The notes beneath the pieces were generated by a model. That model saw only the letters and a list, made by a program, of their open reading frames with translations. It did no database searches and was not told the DNA's origin. A program made the position numbers and the translations under genes. From Prinia subflava (Eukaryota; Chordata; Aves; Passeriformes; Cisticolidae), in NCBI RefSeq assembly GCF_021018805.1, contig NC_086251.1, forward strand, positions 37,952,767-38,016,766: DNA of 64,000 nucleotides. Reading direction: 5' to 3'. Shown here piece by piece: positions 20,851 through 34,274 of this stretch. How positions within the stretch are numbered: the first letter of the stretch is position 1; each line of letters begins with the position of its first letter.

Positions 20851-23800
20851 GTTACTGAATCAGAGACAACAAAAAACCTTACAAGGGAATAAAATCAGAA
20901 TTCTGGTTCTTCTTACCTCTTTTGGATCAATATTAATACAAAAATAGTCTTCAACATGGGGGAATGCGATTTTGCTTTATCTCATTTCATCTCCTTTTTA
21001 TTTAGGAAGTCTTTTCCTATGAGTGGAAAATTTTTAAGCAACTTAGTGAGCATACATTTTAAATCTTATGCCTTATCACTCAAGAATTATGGTCCTCCAT
21101 TTTGTCTTTAGATTAAGATATGATACAAGTTAAAGAAATAAACAGAAACCAAGATTTTTTTTTTAAAGTGCCTGAGTGATAAGTAAAATATTTCCAGACT
21201 GCTTAAGATAATTAAAGCAGTGTGCTTCTGCCCTTTTATTCCTGTCCTACAAGTAGAGGTCCTTTATACTAAAATACAGACTTTTTTTTTACATCAGAAA
21301 GGTGATAAATCCCATAAAATATAAGGCATTATATTTTTTTAAAAAATAAAATTCACATTTTTACATAAAGATCACAATAAAATATTTTGGATTTGGGTTT
21401 CTGTCATACAAAATTAATACAAATGTAAGCTTTTTCTATATTGTAAGTTTGATGATTAGGAACAAATGCTCAAGGACTTGGACATCTTACTCTATATAAA
21501 ATTACTAAAGCTGTCCTCATAATCATAGCATGCAAAATTGATCACTTACCATACGTAATTAAAGCAAGTTTTTCTCCTAATGCAGAACCATGAAAATAAT
21601 GTTCCCTAAATTCTCTTCTGAATAGCTTGCTAATAAAACTTACACAAAAGATTTGTTTTCCTCTCTTAAATTATTTTTTCTAGTAAAACTCATCTATTTT
21701 GTAGGACATTTGCCAGATGTTACTCTGAGCAGTATTGCCTAAGTTTTACTTTAGCTGCATAAAATGTAAAATACATGTTCATGTAAAGTTATAAAATTAC
21801 TAATTTATATATATAAGTAATTGTAGTGCCAGCCTTATAAAAAACCTGCAGTTAGTTTGTCCTGTACACAAATCTAAATGCCCCCATGGCAGGGCATAAG
21901 GTTTGATCCATTTAAAATATGACTTCTTTTTCTTTGTAAATAAAATTGAATCAAGATCTTGACATTCCTGTATTTCTGAGGATCTTGGGGATGGCTACTG
22001 CTTGTTCACACATTTGATTTTCTGATCAGCAATTTTTTTTCTTATTGCGATTTTTTTTCCTGGCTCAAGCTCTGATAGCAAGCTACCCAGCCACATAATA
22101 GCAACAAAAATCAATGCTATTAGGTGATTTTCATAAGTTAAGGGTTAACAGCAGAAGCCACAGTAGTTATCAATCACTCTTGCACAGCTTTCAGCTCATG
22201 TTAGCTAAATGCTGTGCTATTCCTCTGAAACATGAAAGTCCTTGTCCTGGAGTTTAGAACAGTGTGCACAAGGCTTTTCCATCTTCGACATGAGGCTCCA
22301 ATCCCCTTTGCTGGCCAGATAACATTTTTCACAAATGACTTACAACTCAGCAAAAAACCCCAATACTTGTAATTAAAACCTACCTTTTCGAACATACTTT
22401 GGTGTTTCCAGCTAGCCAGTAGTGTCTTTCCCCAGCAAAACTTTCTAAAGGCAATGCAGAAAAGAAAATTCAAGCCTTCATGTAATGTATTAAAAAGAGT
22501 AGACTCTTAAAGGAATTGTAAATATTGTGGAAAATACTGCCCATATCTTTTTTCCTAAGTGTTGAAATTATTTTTGTGTCCTATGGGAAAACTTAAACAC
22601 AATTTGTGTTACAGGCACAAGATGGTGACTTAAGTGATAGATCAGGAGGTTTAATAGAGAAAGGCCTTGTTTAATGACTTTCTTGCCTAATTAAAGCAAA
22701 AAGAGTGAAAAATATCATAACCAAAAGAGCTGACCATTTATTTAATTCATATATATTTAAAGCATTGATTTTGTAGACAAGCCAATGTTCCTAAACTCAA
22801 AGCAAGGATTCAGTTACTCCTAATTTATTGTCAGAATGGATTAATTTACTTTAATTCATGTTTTTCATCATTCCTCATCAACAGAGGCTGATGTTAATGC
22901 TTTTTCACTGTGTTTGACTGTGAAATGTTAGCATATCAGGATGCTAGGATGTTCAGGTTGAACCTTGGATATTGGAACCATCATCTTTCCTTTGAAGAGG
23001 GACATTCTTGTCACCAACTTGTTTTTCCATGAGGGATCTTTTGAGCTGCCTTTCCTGAACAGACATTGCAATAATTAGATTCAGTTCAAAATGTCATTCT
23101 TACTTAATAAACAGATCAATCTCACTTTGCAGTTCCTTCATTGCCCTTCTAGGGATTTCCAAGTCAGAGGGTAAGTAGCTCTTTACTGCCAAAAGCCTAA
23201 TGGGGGTTCAAAAGCAACCTCAAGGAAGTCAAGCCTGGACATCACAGAGCAACACCACCATTGGGAACGTGGGTGCTCAAACCAGAGAGGAGCAGCTCGT
23301 ATCTTCAGTGGAGACTTACCTACATTAAGATAATTTGAGAAGATACAGGTAGCTTCCATACCCAGAGACTGGAGCAGCCAGGCACATCTTCCAGGCTGTA
23401 TGTCTGTGCTAAATGAGCTTTCTCTTGATTCATTCTTTAGCAATTTTCTGAGAAAAATATCTATTTTTTCTGGATGTATGGAAGAAATATAAATAAAGAT
23501 TACCCATGACTAAACTTGTCTTCCCATTGTGTGGTTGTGAACGGAAACTTCATCTGGGCTCTTATGTGCAGTGCTGTGCTCTGAATGATCAGACTGTGTG
23601 ATCCGAAAAAAAATCCCATCTTTAAAACTGTTCCCTTTCTCCCTTCCCTAAGGAAGAAACAGGTGTTTATGTTTTGCAAAGAAAGGCTTTTGGCAAATGA
23701 CTGCACCCTTACTTAACTAGGAATTACTGAGGATGCCCTCTGGCTTGGGGCTGAGGAATCACCTGAAGAGATCTGTGCCACACTGCGTTGTAATTTTAGA

Positions 23801-26800
23801 GGCTGATTACACTCTTTGCCTAGGCTTGATCCCGGCATGAGTCTATCCTGCAGTCCCAGGAGAGTGTTCTTAAGGTCATGTTATATCCCAGCAGCTACTC
23901 TGCCATTATAAGTAAGAGCAAACTGCCTGACAAAAAGTCCACTGAAATCTTGCATGTGACCTCAGTCAAGTCTTGGGGGAAAAAAGAGATCTCTTCTAGC
24001 AGATTTATTGCTTTTATAGAGGCCAGATTATCAATAGGTTACAGTGTATTGATCCTAGATTGGATTGATTCATGTTCATGTTTTTTCTTGACATTTTTGT
24101 AATAAACTTCTGTCTTTTCCATGAAATGCAGAGAAGATAAATCAACATTTTAAAGACGGTCTTTACAGTAAGTTGCTGTTTCATCAACAAGCTGTCTGAG
24201 TGTACGTATATTATTAAATATATGACCAGGAAAAGATACAGCATCAATGACAAGGATAGGTTGATTTTATAGAGAAAACTGGATCATCCTGTTAATCTGT
24301 CTAGGATCAACAACACATCTTAGTGCAAATGAACTATGCACTAAGAAGCAAAGAACATAGATAAGATCTCAGCGTGCATGTATGTTTAGATGTATAATAG
24401 CTAAACTGTATACTATTTTATGCTCTGAGATCCACAGTGGTTTTCAAAAGGTCTTAAAAGTCAGGGAAAATAAGTTTGCTTTGCAGGATCATGGCTGAGA
24501 AAGTAATGCAATCACAACAGAACTGTCCATCTGAGCTTGGAAATTATGCCATGAGAATTTACTTTGCTCCAGTAGAAATGTATGTGCATCTCACTCATAT
24601 CTATCTGGCCCTGACACATCCTGCTGACACTTTGGCACACTCTCTTCTGGTAGTGCAAACCCCTCCGAGTGGGCCACATCAGAGCACTGGAAATGGTGAC
24701 ACTGGTAAAGCTGTCTCAGGGCAGATCACATTCCACAGTCAAGTGTCTGGTAAATGTTTTGAATGCTGCTATCCATAATTCAAGGACAAAGTGATATTAA
24801 AAGACTTTTTACATTATGAGATGCTACATCCTCACTTCTATTTCCTGTCAATGAACATGAACTACATGGTCAATAAGGTGCAGAGAGGAAGTCATGGATT
24901 GTCTTGGACAGAAAGGCAAAGTACAATAAATTGAAAGCTCAGCATTGGTCCATGTCCAACCCTAACACAGAGACAGAGCCCAGAATCTTGCTTAGATGCC
25001 TAAACTTTTATTACTCTACAAGAAACAAACTCAACTAAATATTTGGTACTCATGCTCTCTGTCAAATTCCTGAAGAATAACCTTGAATTCATAGTAAAGT
25101 TTACTGCACTGAAATTCTGAGTAAGCATCTCTGCCCCTATCTTCCCAGCTGATGAAAACATGTATGAGTGAAAATGTGGGAATCCTAACTTTCTTCCAGC
25201 TCATTCACATGCTTTCAAATTATCTTCAATTTCCTCTCTGAGAAGATTTTTTTTTCTGATTCTCCACTATCCAAAACAAACAAACAACCTCCAAAACCCC
25301 AAAGATTTTCCCAAAAATAGATCATAAGTTTCCTCAAACTCACTAAAATCCTCTTTTATAACAGTTCAGTAATTTTCAATAAGTGGTCTCCTCTACCTCA
25401 TATAATACCCAAAGGCAGCTAATTATTGCCAAAAGCTGAATGCAAAACCAAAAGGCAATGCTTGGGGAGGCAGCATTTTCACCTCAGTGATATAGTACAC
25501 AATAATCTGTTGATCTTTTTAAAGCATGTGATTCAATCCATTAATGAAAAATATTTAAGTCATATGAAACATACTATTATATAGTATTTTTATAACAAAA
25601 CTAATTTTCAGTAATGCCATCTTATAGAAAATAGAGGAATAAATTATATGATAGATGCATGCAAACTACGCATTGATTATGTTACATGTGGTGTGAAATG
25701 TGATGCACACATATAAGCAAATAAGGGAGAAGACAGCTAAGACTGCTTACAGAAACTCAATTACATTATTTCCCAGATAACAAACGTGGCTTTTAAGTAG
25801 AACAGGATTTTTTTTTTCTGCTACAAACTCAGTCACAGGCAGAGGGAGAAGGGAGGCAGCTACAGAAGCCTCTTGGCAGAAGCCTCTAACAGCTCACTGG
25901 AGGTAGCCACACTCAGTCCTACAGTTTATAGCTATGGAAACCTGTTAGCACTCATGTATTTAAAGGCAGTATTTCACAAGATGCTTAACATTTTGCCAGC
26001 ACTGCACACAGGAGGAAACTGAATGTGGCAAGAAAGGAAAGAGTTCCTTGTATTATTCCACCAGCTCTTCAGAAAGCTGTAAAATATATTGGCTTAATAT
26101 TTTCTCAGCTTGTCTTGCCACTTAGGGATTTCTCTTGAAAGATATTCCCTCAAGGATTCTCTCTGGAATAGTTTAACATCCTTCACTAAATACTTCTGCT
26201 TACCCTTCCCTGTCCCTTTAGATCTGTATTCCCTGGAGTTTTACAATATGCTGATCTTGCACAGTAAAGGAAAAAAACCTCAACACCCAAGGCCTTAAAT
26301 GGAGTGTTTGCTTCAAGGCTCTAATAAAGGTTTAAATGTATGTTTTTAAGTGGGGAAATAAAACCACTAGGAACAATTATCTGTTCTTTGTTTTTCCAGT
26401 TCACCCATAACCTCAAGAAGCAAATTTCTGCAATCTCTTACTACCCCTCTGAAAAATTTCTGGTCAAGGCTGTGAACCATAAGAGAGGGGAAAAAAAGAG
26501 TGGTGAGCATATATTTTGTAATCTTATGTCCAGAGGCCAACAGAAATGGTAAAACAGTATATAGAGCTTCACAAGGAGTGGTAAGGAACTGGATTTCTTC
26601 TCCAACCTAGTATGGCCATTCAGCTGGAATGGCAAAAAAATACTGAAAGACATGCAGCTGGATGCAATCTGGATAAGGAAACACAAGTCAGAACTACAAC
26701 AGGGAATATTCTGGCAATAGCAGGAGATATAAGCCCAGACCTATAAGAGCCAGACGTGCAAATCATTGCCACCAGCCAATACATACATCACACTCTGTCA

Positions 26801-28565
26801 AGTCACCTCTGCTTTCTTCTATGGAACTCTCATTTGACTTCATCATCTTACTACAATGCCTTTGTTAATAAAGTTCGAGTGTTTTGTAAATCAGTGCCCT
26901 TTTTTTGCAAGTGATAACCATAACAATAGATAGGAGATGAACAATAGAGAGAGTAGAGATAAGCACCAGGGTGCAGCCTTACAATCACTTTTATATCATG
27001 ATCATCTACTCTCAAATTAGCGCTGCATTCCCCATCACTACCCAAAATGGCAGTCCACCCATGTGCCAAAAGCAAACTTCACAGATTTTATGTACCAAAA
27101 ACTAAACAGGGGTATTAGTCTTGTGTACTTTCCTTGTTGAACTTAAGCCATATTATAAGCCATATTCACTTTCCTGTTGACTTTTTGGTGAACAGTTCTA
27201 CACCCTCTGTGATCACCTTCCACTTGTCTTCCTTAGCAGGAAGAGAGCACTGCATTTCATCAGACTGGAAAAGTAGAGAGACGAGCAAGGACAGCTATTA
27301 TCTTAATTAGGATCATGAATATCAACAAGGTGATTAGGGGAGGGAGAAGTCCTTACTAACAGCTTTGCCAAATGCTTCCTGAATTGCCTAATGCTCTTCT
27401 CCACCCTAGGCTGATGGTACTGAGGCACTCCCAGTAACCTGCTAACATGGGAGTAACTAGCTCCTGGTTATCTCCCTGGCAGGTGGGTGAGCATGTCTAA
27501 AAATAGCACCCACAATCAATTAGGAACTTGGAATTAGTGCTTGTGGGAACTCTAGTCTCCCTGTTCTTTTTCTTGCTGAAAACCCACAGCTCCAAGAACA
27601 TGACGCACCCAGGGGTTTTTGTTTCATTTCTGGCCAATATAATAACCAGATTCACCAAATTGTTCATCTGCCTTGAAAACAGAGTGCTCACAAGCAGTTC
27701 TGCTTCATTCCTCTCTGGCCCTCATGTGCCCACCCTGGGCATAAACACTCCTAGAGTCCTTCCCACTACAGCAGCATATACGCTGACCTCTTTCTGACAG
27801 GAAAGTGCTTAACTATTCAGTCCTCATCCATGCAGGTGACGATACACCCAGGAATGAGACAGTCAAATAAAATAATATGTTAAACAAAGCAAAAGTCAGT
27901 GTTTGAACCTCAGCTCCCACTATTCTGAGGAGAGCTGGTATACTGACAGGGCCTCAAGACCACCCCTGCTCCCAGAGGACTGGCTGCAGGGTGCAGGGTC
28001 CCTTTGTGGCTGTGGGGAGCCCAGGCAAGACTGACTGGGTAGCCATCGTATATTTTTGAAAATGACATTCCATCACTATTTTTTGCTTGTATCAAAGGTG
28101 TTTTTTCCTCTGTGGTCTGTGGAGCTAGACTTTCCTCTGAGTTTTATCAGTAGAGACTGAAGCCAGATTAGTCCAAGGAACTGGTGATATGTTGTCCTGC
28201 TAATCAAAAATTCATCTTTTTAATATGGTTCCATTGATACGTGGGAACATAATGAAAGGAAGGCTGTGTGAATTGTCTGGTCAGTCTGTGCCAAAACTCT
28301 TTCCAGGTAAAAGCACTAACACCTTGAAATTAATTAAATGTTTAATATAAAGCACCATCTCCTGTCCCTGTTCTAACACTAAAAGGGTTAAGCATTCTAT
28401 TCCATTATATTAACTAATGCACTGTTACTATTTCCTCCTTGCTTGCCAACGTGGTTTCCTCTGCAGTGACATCTGTGACACCACAGAATTTTTTCAAGAT
28501 CTAGTTAGTGATGTTAGAAGAAAATGTTAGTTTGCCAGATAGTTTGGGGAATAATATAATTTTTA

Positions 28566-28570
<5 letters not shown>
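20851..28570. other. AT-rich gene-poor stretch
   Basis: A long AT-rich, ORF-poor block. It has many poly(T)/poly(A) runs and no recognised exon, RNA gene or transposable element. The segment 22735-22910 is dense in TAAT cores (CTAATTTATTG, GGATTAATTTAC, TTTAATTCATG) and could be a regulatory element. Otherwise nothing can be assigned. Confidence 0.4.

Positions 28571-28596
<26 letters not shown>
28571..28596 (+). repeat. (AT)13 microsatellite
   Basis: Thirteen perfect AT units flanked by unique AT-rich DNA. Confidence 0.95.
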
Positions 28597-29289
28597 GTTT
28601 GTTTGGCATCTTGAATCTTCCTCATGTCCCCATGAATCTTATGTGGCAGCAGCCCTGGAATGCAAAAATAATCTAGGGAATTTCTGATCATTAAGTTTAG
28701 AGCTAAAGAGACAATGTTTTCAGTATGCTGCATTGTTTAGACGTGAGGATAAATTCAGATATCAAAGTAAGTTGCTTTTCTGGAAAATCAGTCTAAATAG
28801 AGTTAGGTTATGCAAGTTCCATTTCTACTGCCTGGCACTGGACTGTGGAGGGAGGACCCTTGAAAGTGCAGAACAGTTTATTTAGGAGAGCAGTATCTTG
28901 GCTAGGAAAGAAAAAGACATTAAGTCAGTTTTTTATTTCTAATTCCCCAATCATTAAAGTATTTCCTGTCACCGGAAGGAGAAGGGTTAAAAAAGATCAC
29001 TGGCTTTAAAGAAAATATATTGATTGAATTCTTCAGAAAAATAGTGTTCATATATGAATTTCATTCCTACATCTTCAAAGGAGTCAGCCCATACAAACTG
29101 TCTTATATAAATCAAAATGTTCAAAGGATCTAGTTCACTGTAGTTCCTGAAAATCAAATATATCACACTTCAGTTTTACAAATTGTTATATCTAGAATTT
29201 TCTTTTCAACCCATGTTATTGTCTCTCTGGTTCAACACTTTTTGTGTCCTGACCTATTTTCAATGTAAAAGAAGTTGACTTTTAGTCAT

Positions 29290-29366
29290 ATTCTAACACC
29301 ATTAAAGTGATCTTAAAGGTCTTTTCCAACCAAACTGATTTTATGATTCTTTGGTTCTGTGATTGC
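29290..29366 (+). mobile_element. CR1 LINE, extreme 3' end
   Basis: GATCTTAAAGGTCTTTTCCAACC followed by a TTTTATGATTCTTTGGTTCTGTGATT tail matches the CR1 3' terminus with its degenerate octamer repeat. Only about 75 bp of the element is recognisable. Confidence 0.75.
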
Positions 29367-32300
29367 TGAGCTTAGCCAGAAATCTGTGGTTTTAGAATAC
29401 AGGGTCAGAAATCTGCTGTTAATGGCTGTAGCTATGCCTATAAAGACTGTGAAGTAAAACCAGAGTTGTGCAATCTGCTAGACTTAAAATACAAATACAT
29501 TTATTACTGAGACTGGAAACAGCAGCCCACTACAGGGAAACAGAATTTAAAATAATTGATTTTACCTGTATTTATATAACCAGGAAAAAAGACAGGCAAA
29601 TCAATAATTAAAAATAGATTACTCAAATGCATTAATCTATGACCTATGCCAGACTCCAATAATGAGAACAGTTTAACAACAAATATTGTCTCATGAGCAA
29701 CAGATATCAACCCACATCTCCATCTGCTTTCTTTTACCCAATCTTTGTAATCTCACCAGAATAATCAAATATGATGAAGATAATCTGGGAGTTATAGAAA
29801 AAGGCTCCCATAACACAGCAGTACCAATTACTGTACACCTATTCCAGACCAGCTAGTGTTTTAGCTGGCTTCTCTTGTGTAACCTGAGAAGGTTCACAAA
29901 CCCATAGTACAGAATACTGTTTTCTGATCTTTCACGCAAGACCTCATGATGCCTTATATTTACCTAGCATAACCTTTGAATATGATTCAGTAGTAGATCA
30001 TAAGTTTTCTGCAGGCAATTTTCAAAGCCCTGTATTTATGAAGCTGTTGGCATGTTTATAAAATTGTATAGTATAGAATTAATATTATACATAGAACTGA
30101 TGAATGAATGTGTTTGACAAAGACAAGTTTTCTTACCTATGCTATTTAATTTGTACTGAGAACAGTTACAGTCAAGCACGGAAAAGCAGAAGAAAATAAT
30201 TGAGGTTTTCCAATGCAATACACCTGGCTTATCATTCCTTTCTCTAAGCAGATTTAGATAGACATAGTGCAGACTGTGAACTCCTATTGACAGTAAGCAG
30301 AAGTATAAAATGGCAGTGAAATGGGTAACTTAAGCATTTCCGAAGAAATTTCCTACTGTTTAAAGCAGGATATTTTCAACAATCAAAGAAAAATCTATTC
30401 AAGTTTATTTTGTTAAAGATACTGTAATTTTCTACTAGCAAGATGTACTGCATTTTGCTATTTTATGGCCACTGGTGCCATTCCATCATTCTGTAGTAAA
30501 AATCATCTACAGAATTGTCCATTTCTTTTTGTGGTAAGGGCAAAATAAGTTTTCCACATAAATTAAACTAGATTGAGGTTGTATATTTAAAAAACCCAAA
30601 ACATTCCCTTCTGATGCTATCTGAAAACAGCAGCAGGCTGCATCCACTTTTTTTACATTGAAAATATTGTATGTATAAGAAAGGTAGCTGACAACAGTAA
30701 ATCAGTTATGTTTTATACTGAAATGGTAAGTAAGAATTACATAAAGAAACAGAAACCAACAAAAAAAAATCCATAAACTGCATTTTCATATGACAATAAA
30801 AGATTAGGCTTATGATGACAAAGACCAAGCAGAATATGAATACCAGAAACTTTTTAGTAAATGTGCACTAGGGCATAACATGAAAGTTGCTTTGTAATGA
30901 CAAAATTTCTCTCACCCCAAGGTGAATTTGATGCTGAGAGACATTTCTATGAAAAATATTGTTTTCTTGAAAAATATGAGAGAATCATAATGACTCTTTA
31001 ATTATTAGCTGAGACTTATGACAGAATATATCTGCACCCAGAGCTGCTAATAGCACCCGGCTGATGTAGGTCTTTGTTCCTTCCACACAGCTCAAGTCAC
31101 ATGAGGATAACATTGACCTTATTTCAAGGAAGAATTATTCATGTCATTTCTTTTGGTTATAGAGGTTGTTCACCCAGTCATGCCTGACTGAAATAGTAAG
31201 CATGGATTTACAAATCCAGTGCCAGACACACTGGGTCGGCAAAGTACATCACTGAATGTGTAAAATTAGTTCCAGAGCTATGAAAGGCAGAGGAAGAGAC
31301 AGATCCAGCATGCCCACTGAACTCTCTGATATGAACTCATCCGTCATTTAGGACCTCAAGCAGCTGACATCTTCTATAGCCTCTCCCCTGCAGATTTTCT
31401 CTCTCTATCCTTCTTAATACAGTCCATGCACTTGTCTAGCCACACTGCTTCATTAGTCATTTGTTTTCTATCCGCTTCCACTATCATCTCTGCACTACCA
31501 TCTTTCACACAACAGAACCTCCAAAGTCCTGGCACTCTTGAAGATGCCTTTAGAGGATTTCTCTCTGAAAAGTAGACTCATTTCCCACCAACAGTCACCA
31601 ATACTTCTCTTTTCTTTAAAATCCAGGGAAAGAAAACAGAAACTCTGATATGTCAAGGTGACAAAGAGAAGCTATGTTAAGCTGACAATTAAATTCAAAT
31701 ATCTACAGTCTTCATCACAGTATATCCTTCATGTCTTCCAAGTCCCCTTTCCCTCTTCCTTAAGTCCACCTTTACTGCTAATTGGAATTTAGCCAGGACA
31801 ACTACTTGTAAAACAAATGGCTACAATTACAAGGAGTTCTTTTTGGTCTTACATGTGAAATGAAAGATGTCTCTACCTAGCAAGTAATGCTCCTTACACT
31901 TGGGACACAGACCTTGGGATAATTCAGGCTATCCCTAAATCCCTGCTCAAATCTGGCCCCAAGAGAAGAAATTGTATTAACTCACTTTCATTTTGAGTAA
32001 AGAGCATCCATGTAGTAGGATAAATAATGTTCAACCACTACACTTTGGAGTCTCATTAAGAGTAGACAAATATTCCTATATACAGAAACTTTAATGGATT
32101 TTCCATGTAGGTACTAGTCCAGTCAAGCCCTGTTCAGCATTAGAGGTGTGCCTTATAAGACACCTTATTCTGCAGATGTATGTTCTGTGTTGTCCATTTT
32201 TGGTAAGATGTGCTATGGGGCACAGCACTGGGTGCCAGTTGTCTTAATATTTAAGTGACTCATAAAGGCCAGCAAATGACAAGAATTTCTTGTTCTGTCA

Positions 32301-32777
32301 TACACCATTACTTGAATGGGCATTACAGCAAGCAGCACTTCTACTCCCATTTTAGTCCAAGGTCGCTGCTGTTTTCCACAATGATACAGGAACAGGTAAT
32401 TACCTCTTGACAAGCTTACTTTGTGGAACTTGAGAGCCCAAGCAGTGAAGGGATTAGTAGTGCTGCTTTTAGAGGTCATTTTGATATTGGTAGGGAAAGT
32501 AACTAAACAAGATGGCATTTTTTCACTTGAGTATCTTTCTATTTCATCTCTTTTATGTAAGTGCATCTATTTGTGTGTTTATTCCATCATCTCACTAATA
32601 TAGAAAATAAAATTGTGAGACTCTTTCAAATAGAGCTCTGCATTTTGATTCTATTTTATCTTTGCTGTAGTTAGGCTAACAAAAACAATTATATGAGCTG
32701 TGAATGGTCTTGTCACAGCCATTCTCTTTCTCCTGATGGTTTTTTGAGTTCAACATGAACTATTTACACGCAGCTTT
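29367..32777. other. AT-rich intergenic DNA, nothing recognised
   Basis: No supported gene, RNA or named repeat. A pyrimidine-rich patch at 31360-31620 has no coding similarity. Confidence 0.45.
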
Positions 32778-32960
32778 TGGAATCACAGAAACAAGGGCAG
32801 GGAAGGACCTCAGGAGGTCACCCATTGCCTCTGCCTGCTGCAGGGCAGAGCCAAAGAGCTAAACGGACCTGAGCTCTCCCCAGCTGTTACTATCTGAGCC
32901 GTGTCCACACAATAGCTGCTGGTGGCTGTTTACCTCCGCTCCCAGACCTGATCTGTTTAT
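32778..32960 (-). mobile_element. Old CR1-type 3' end fragment
   Basis: The plus strand reads GGAATCACAGAAACAAGGGC, then GGGAAGGACCTCAGGAGGTCACC and CTGCTGCAGGGCAGAGCC. This follows the reverse complement of CR1-type 3' ends (a variant of AATCATAGAA..GGAAGGGACCT..GG..GATCA). The rest decays into unrecognisable sequence. It could also be an old SINE with a CR1-like tail. Confidence 0.55.
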
Positions 32961-34274
32961 AGCTGCTTTAAACTGAATAGAGGATGTGATCCATACTCTG
33001 CATTGCATATACAGCCCTTTTCATTCCGTGCTCTTACAGTCTCCTTTCACAATGCTCTCTGTCCTCTGGAAATCTAAACATTGCAGTGGAAAGAAGGGCA
33101 TTCCCACTGTCCCTGTAACCACCCTATTATCTACAAATAGTTTCATCACTCTCCGTGTCCTCAATAAATCCTCTGCTTACACAAGCCTGAGCAGTTATAA
33201 ATAACAAGACATGATATCATGTCTAAAAAGCCACAAAATTTCCCAAGAAAATTATTTCGCAAGCAGCAAATGAAGTAAAAAGGGCAAAACTGACCATAAT
33301 GTAACAGGTAAGCAAAATGAGTGAGACTCAGTTTCCTGCTTCCTTTCAGTTGCAGATGGCTCAGACACAAGTGTCATTTTGAGAGCTGACAGGTAACACA
33401 TGACATAACACAGCTGATTGAAGAACATATTTTGGGAAAAAAGAAATTAAATATTGTGAATTAACTTTACAAATTGAAAGCCAGCAAAGCACAGGAGGCC
33501 TACTAAAGAGTAGATATTTTCCTTATTTAATTCTTCTGCTAACAAGACTATAACATATAAAATGCACAATAAACTAAATTCTTCATTACTCAGGTCAGAG
33601 TCATTAACCTCATCAAGATTATTTCTAAGAATGGTAGTCTTGGATGATTCAGGAAAGTTTAGCTGAAACTAAAGCTGCTTCTTAGATTTTAAGGACTAAA
33701 ATGTTGGTTTCAGATGGGGTAGAGCAAACATTTTTCACAGTGGCTGGTATAGGGCTATGTTTTGGATTTTTGCTGAACAGAGTTGATAATACAGAGATGT
33801 TTTTCTTATTGCTGGGCAGGGCTTACACAGAGCCAAGGCCTTTTCTGCTTTTTGTACTGCCACGCTGGTGAGGGAGCTGGGGGATTGTGGGAGGTGACAC
33901 AGCCAGAACAGGGGATCCAAAGTGACCAAAGGGATACTCCAGACCACACATCATCATGCTCAGTGTATAAAGTGGGGGGAAGATGGAGGAAGAGGGGGGC
34001 ATTTGGAGTGATGGTGTTTGCCTTCACAAGTCAGTGTTAGACAAGATAGGGCCCTGCTCTCCTGGAGATGGCTGAACACCTGCCTGCCCATGGGAAGCAG
34101 TGACTTAATTCCTTGTTTTTCTTTGTTTGCATGTGCAGCTTTTACTTTCCCTGTTAAACCATGTTTATCTCAACCTGTGAATTTTCCATCTTTTACCCTT
34201 CTGATTTTCTGCCCAGTCCCACTGGTGGGGGCTGAGTGAGTGGCTGCTTGGGGCTTGGTTGCTGGCTAGGGTTA
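32961..34274. other. Intergenic DNA, nothing recognised
   Basis: Short ORFs on both strands at 33735-34040 overlap each other and show no domain. No RNA gene or named repeat was seen. Confidence 0.4.
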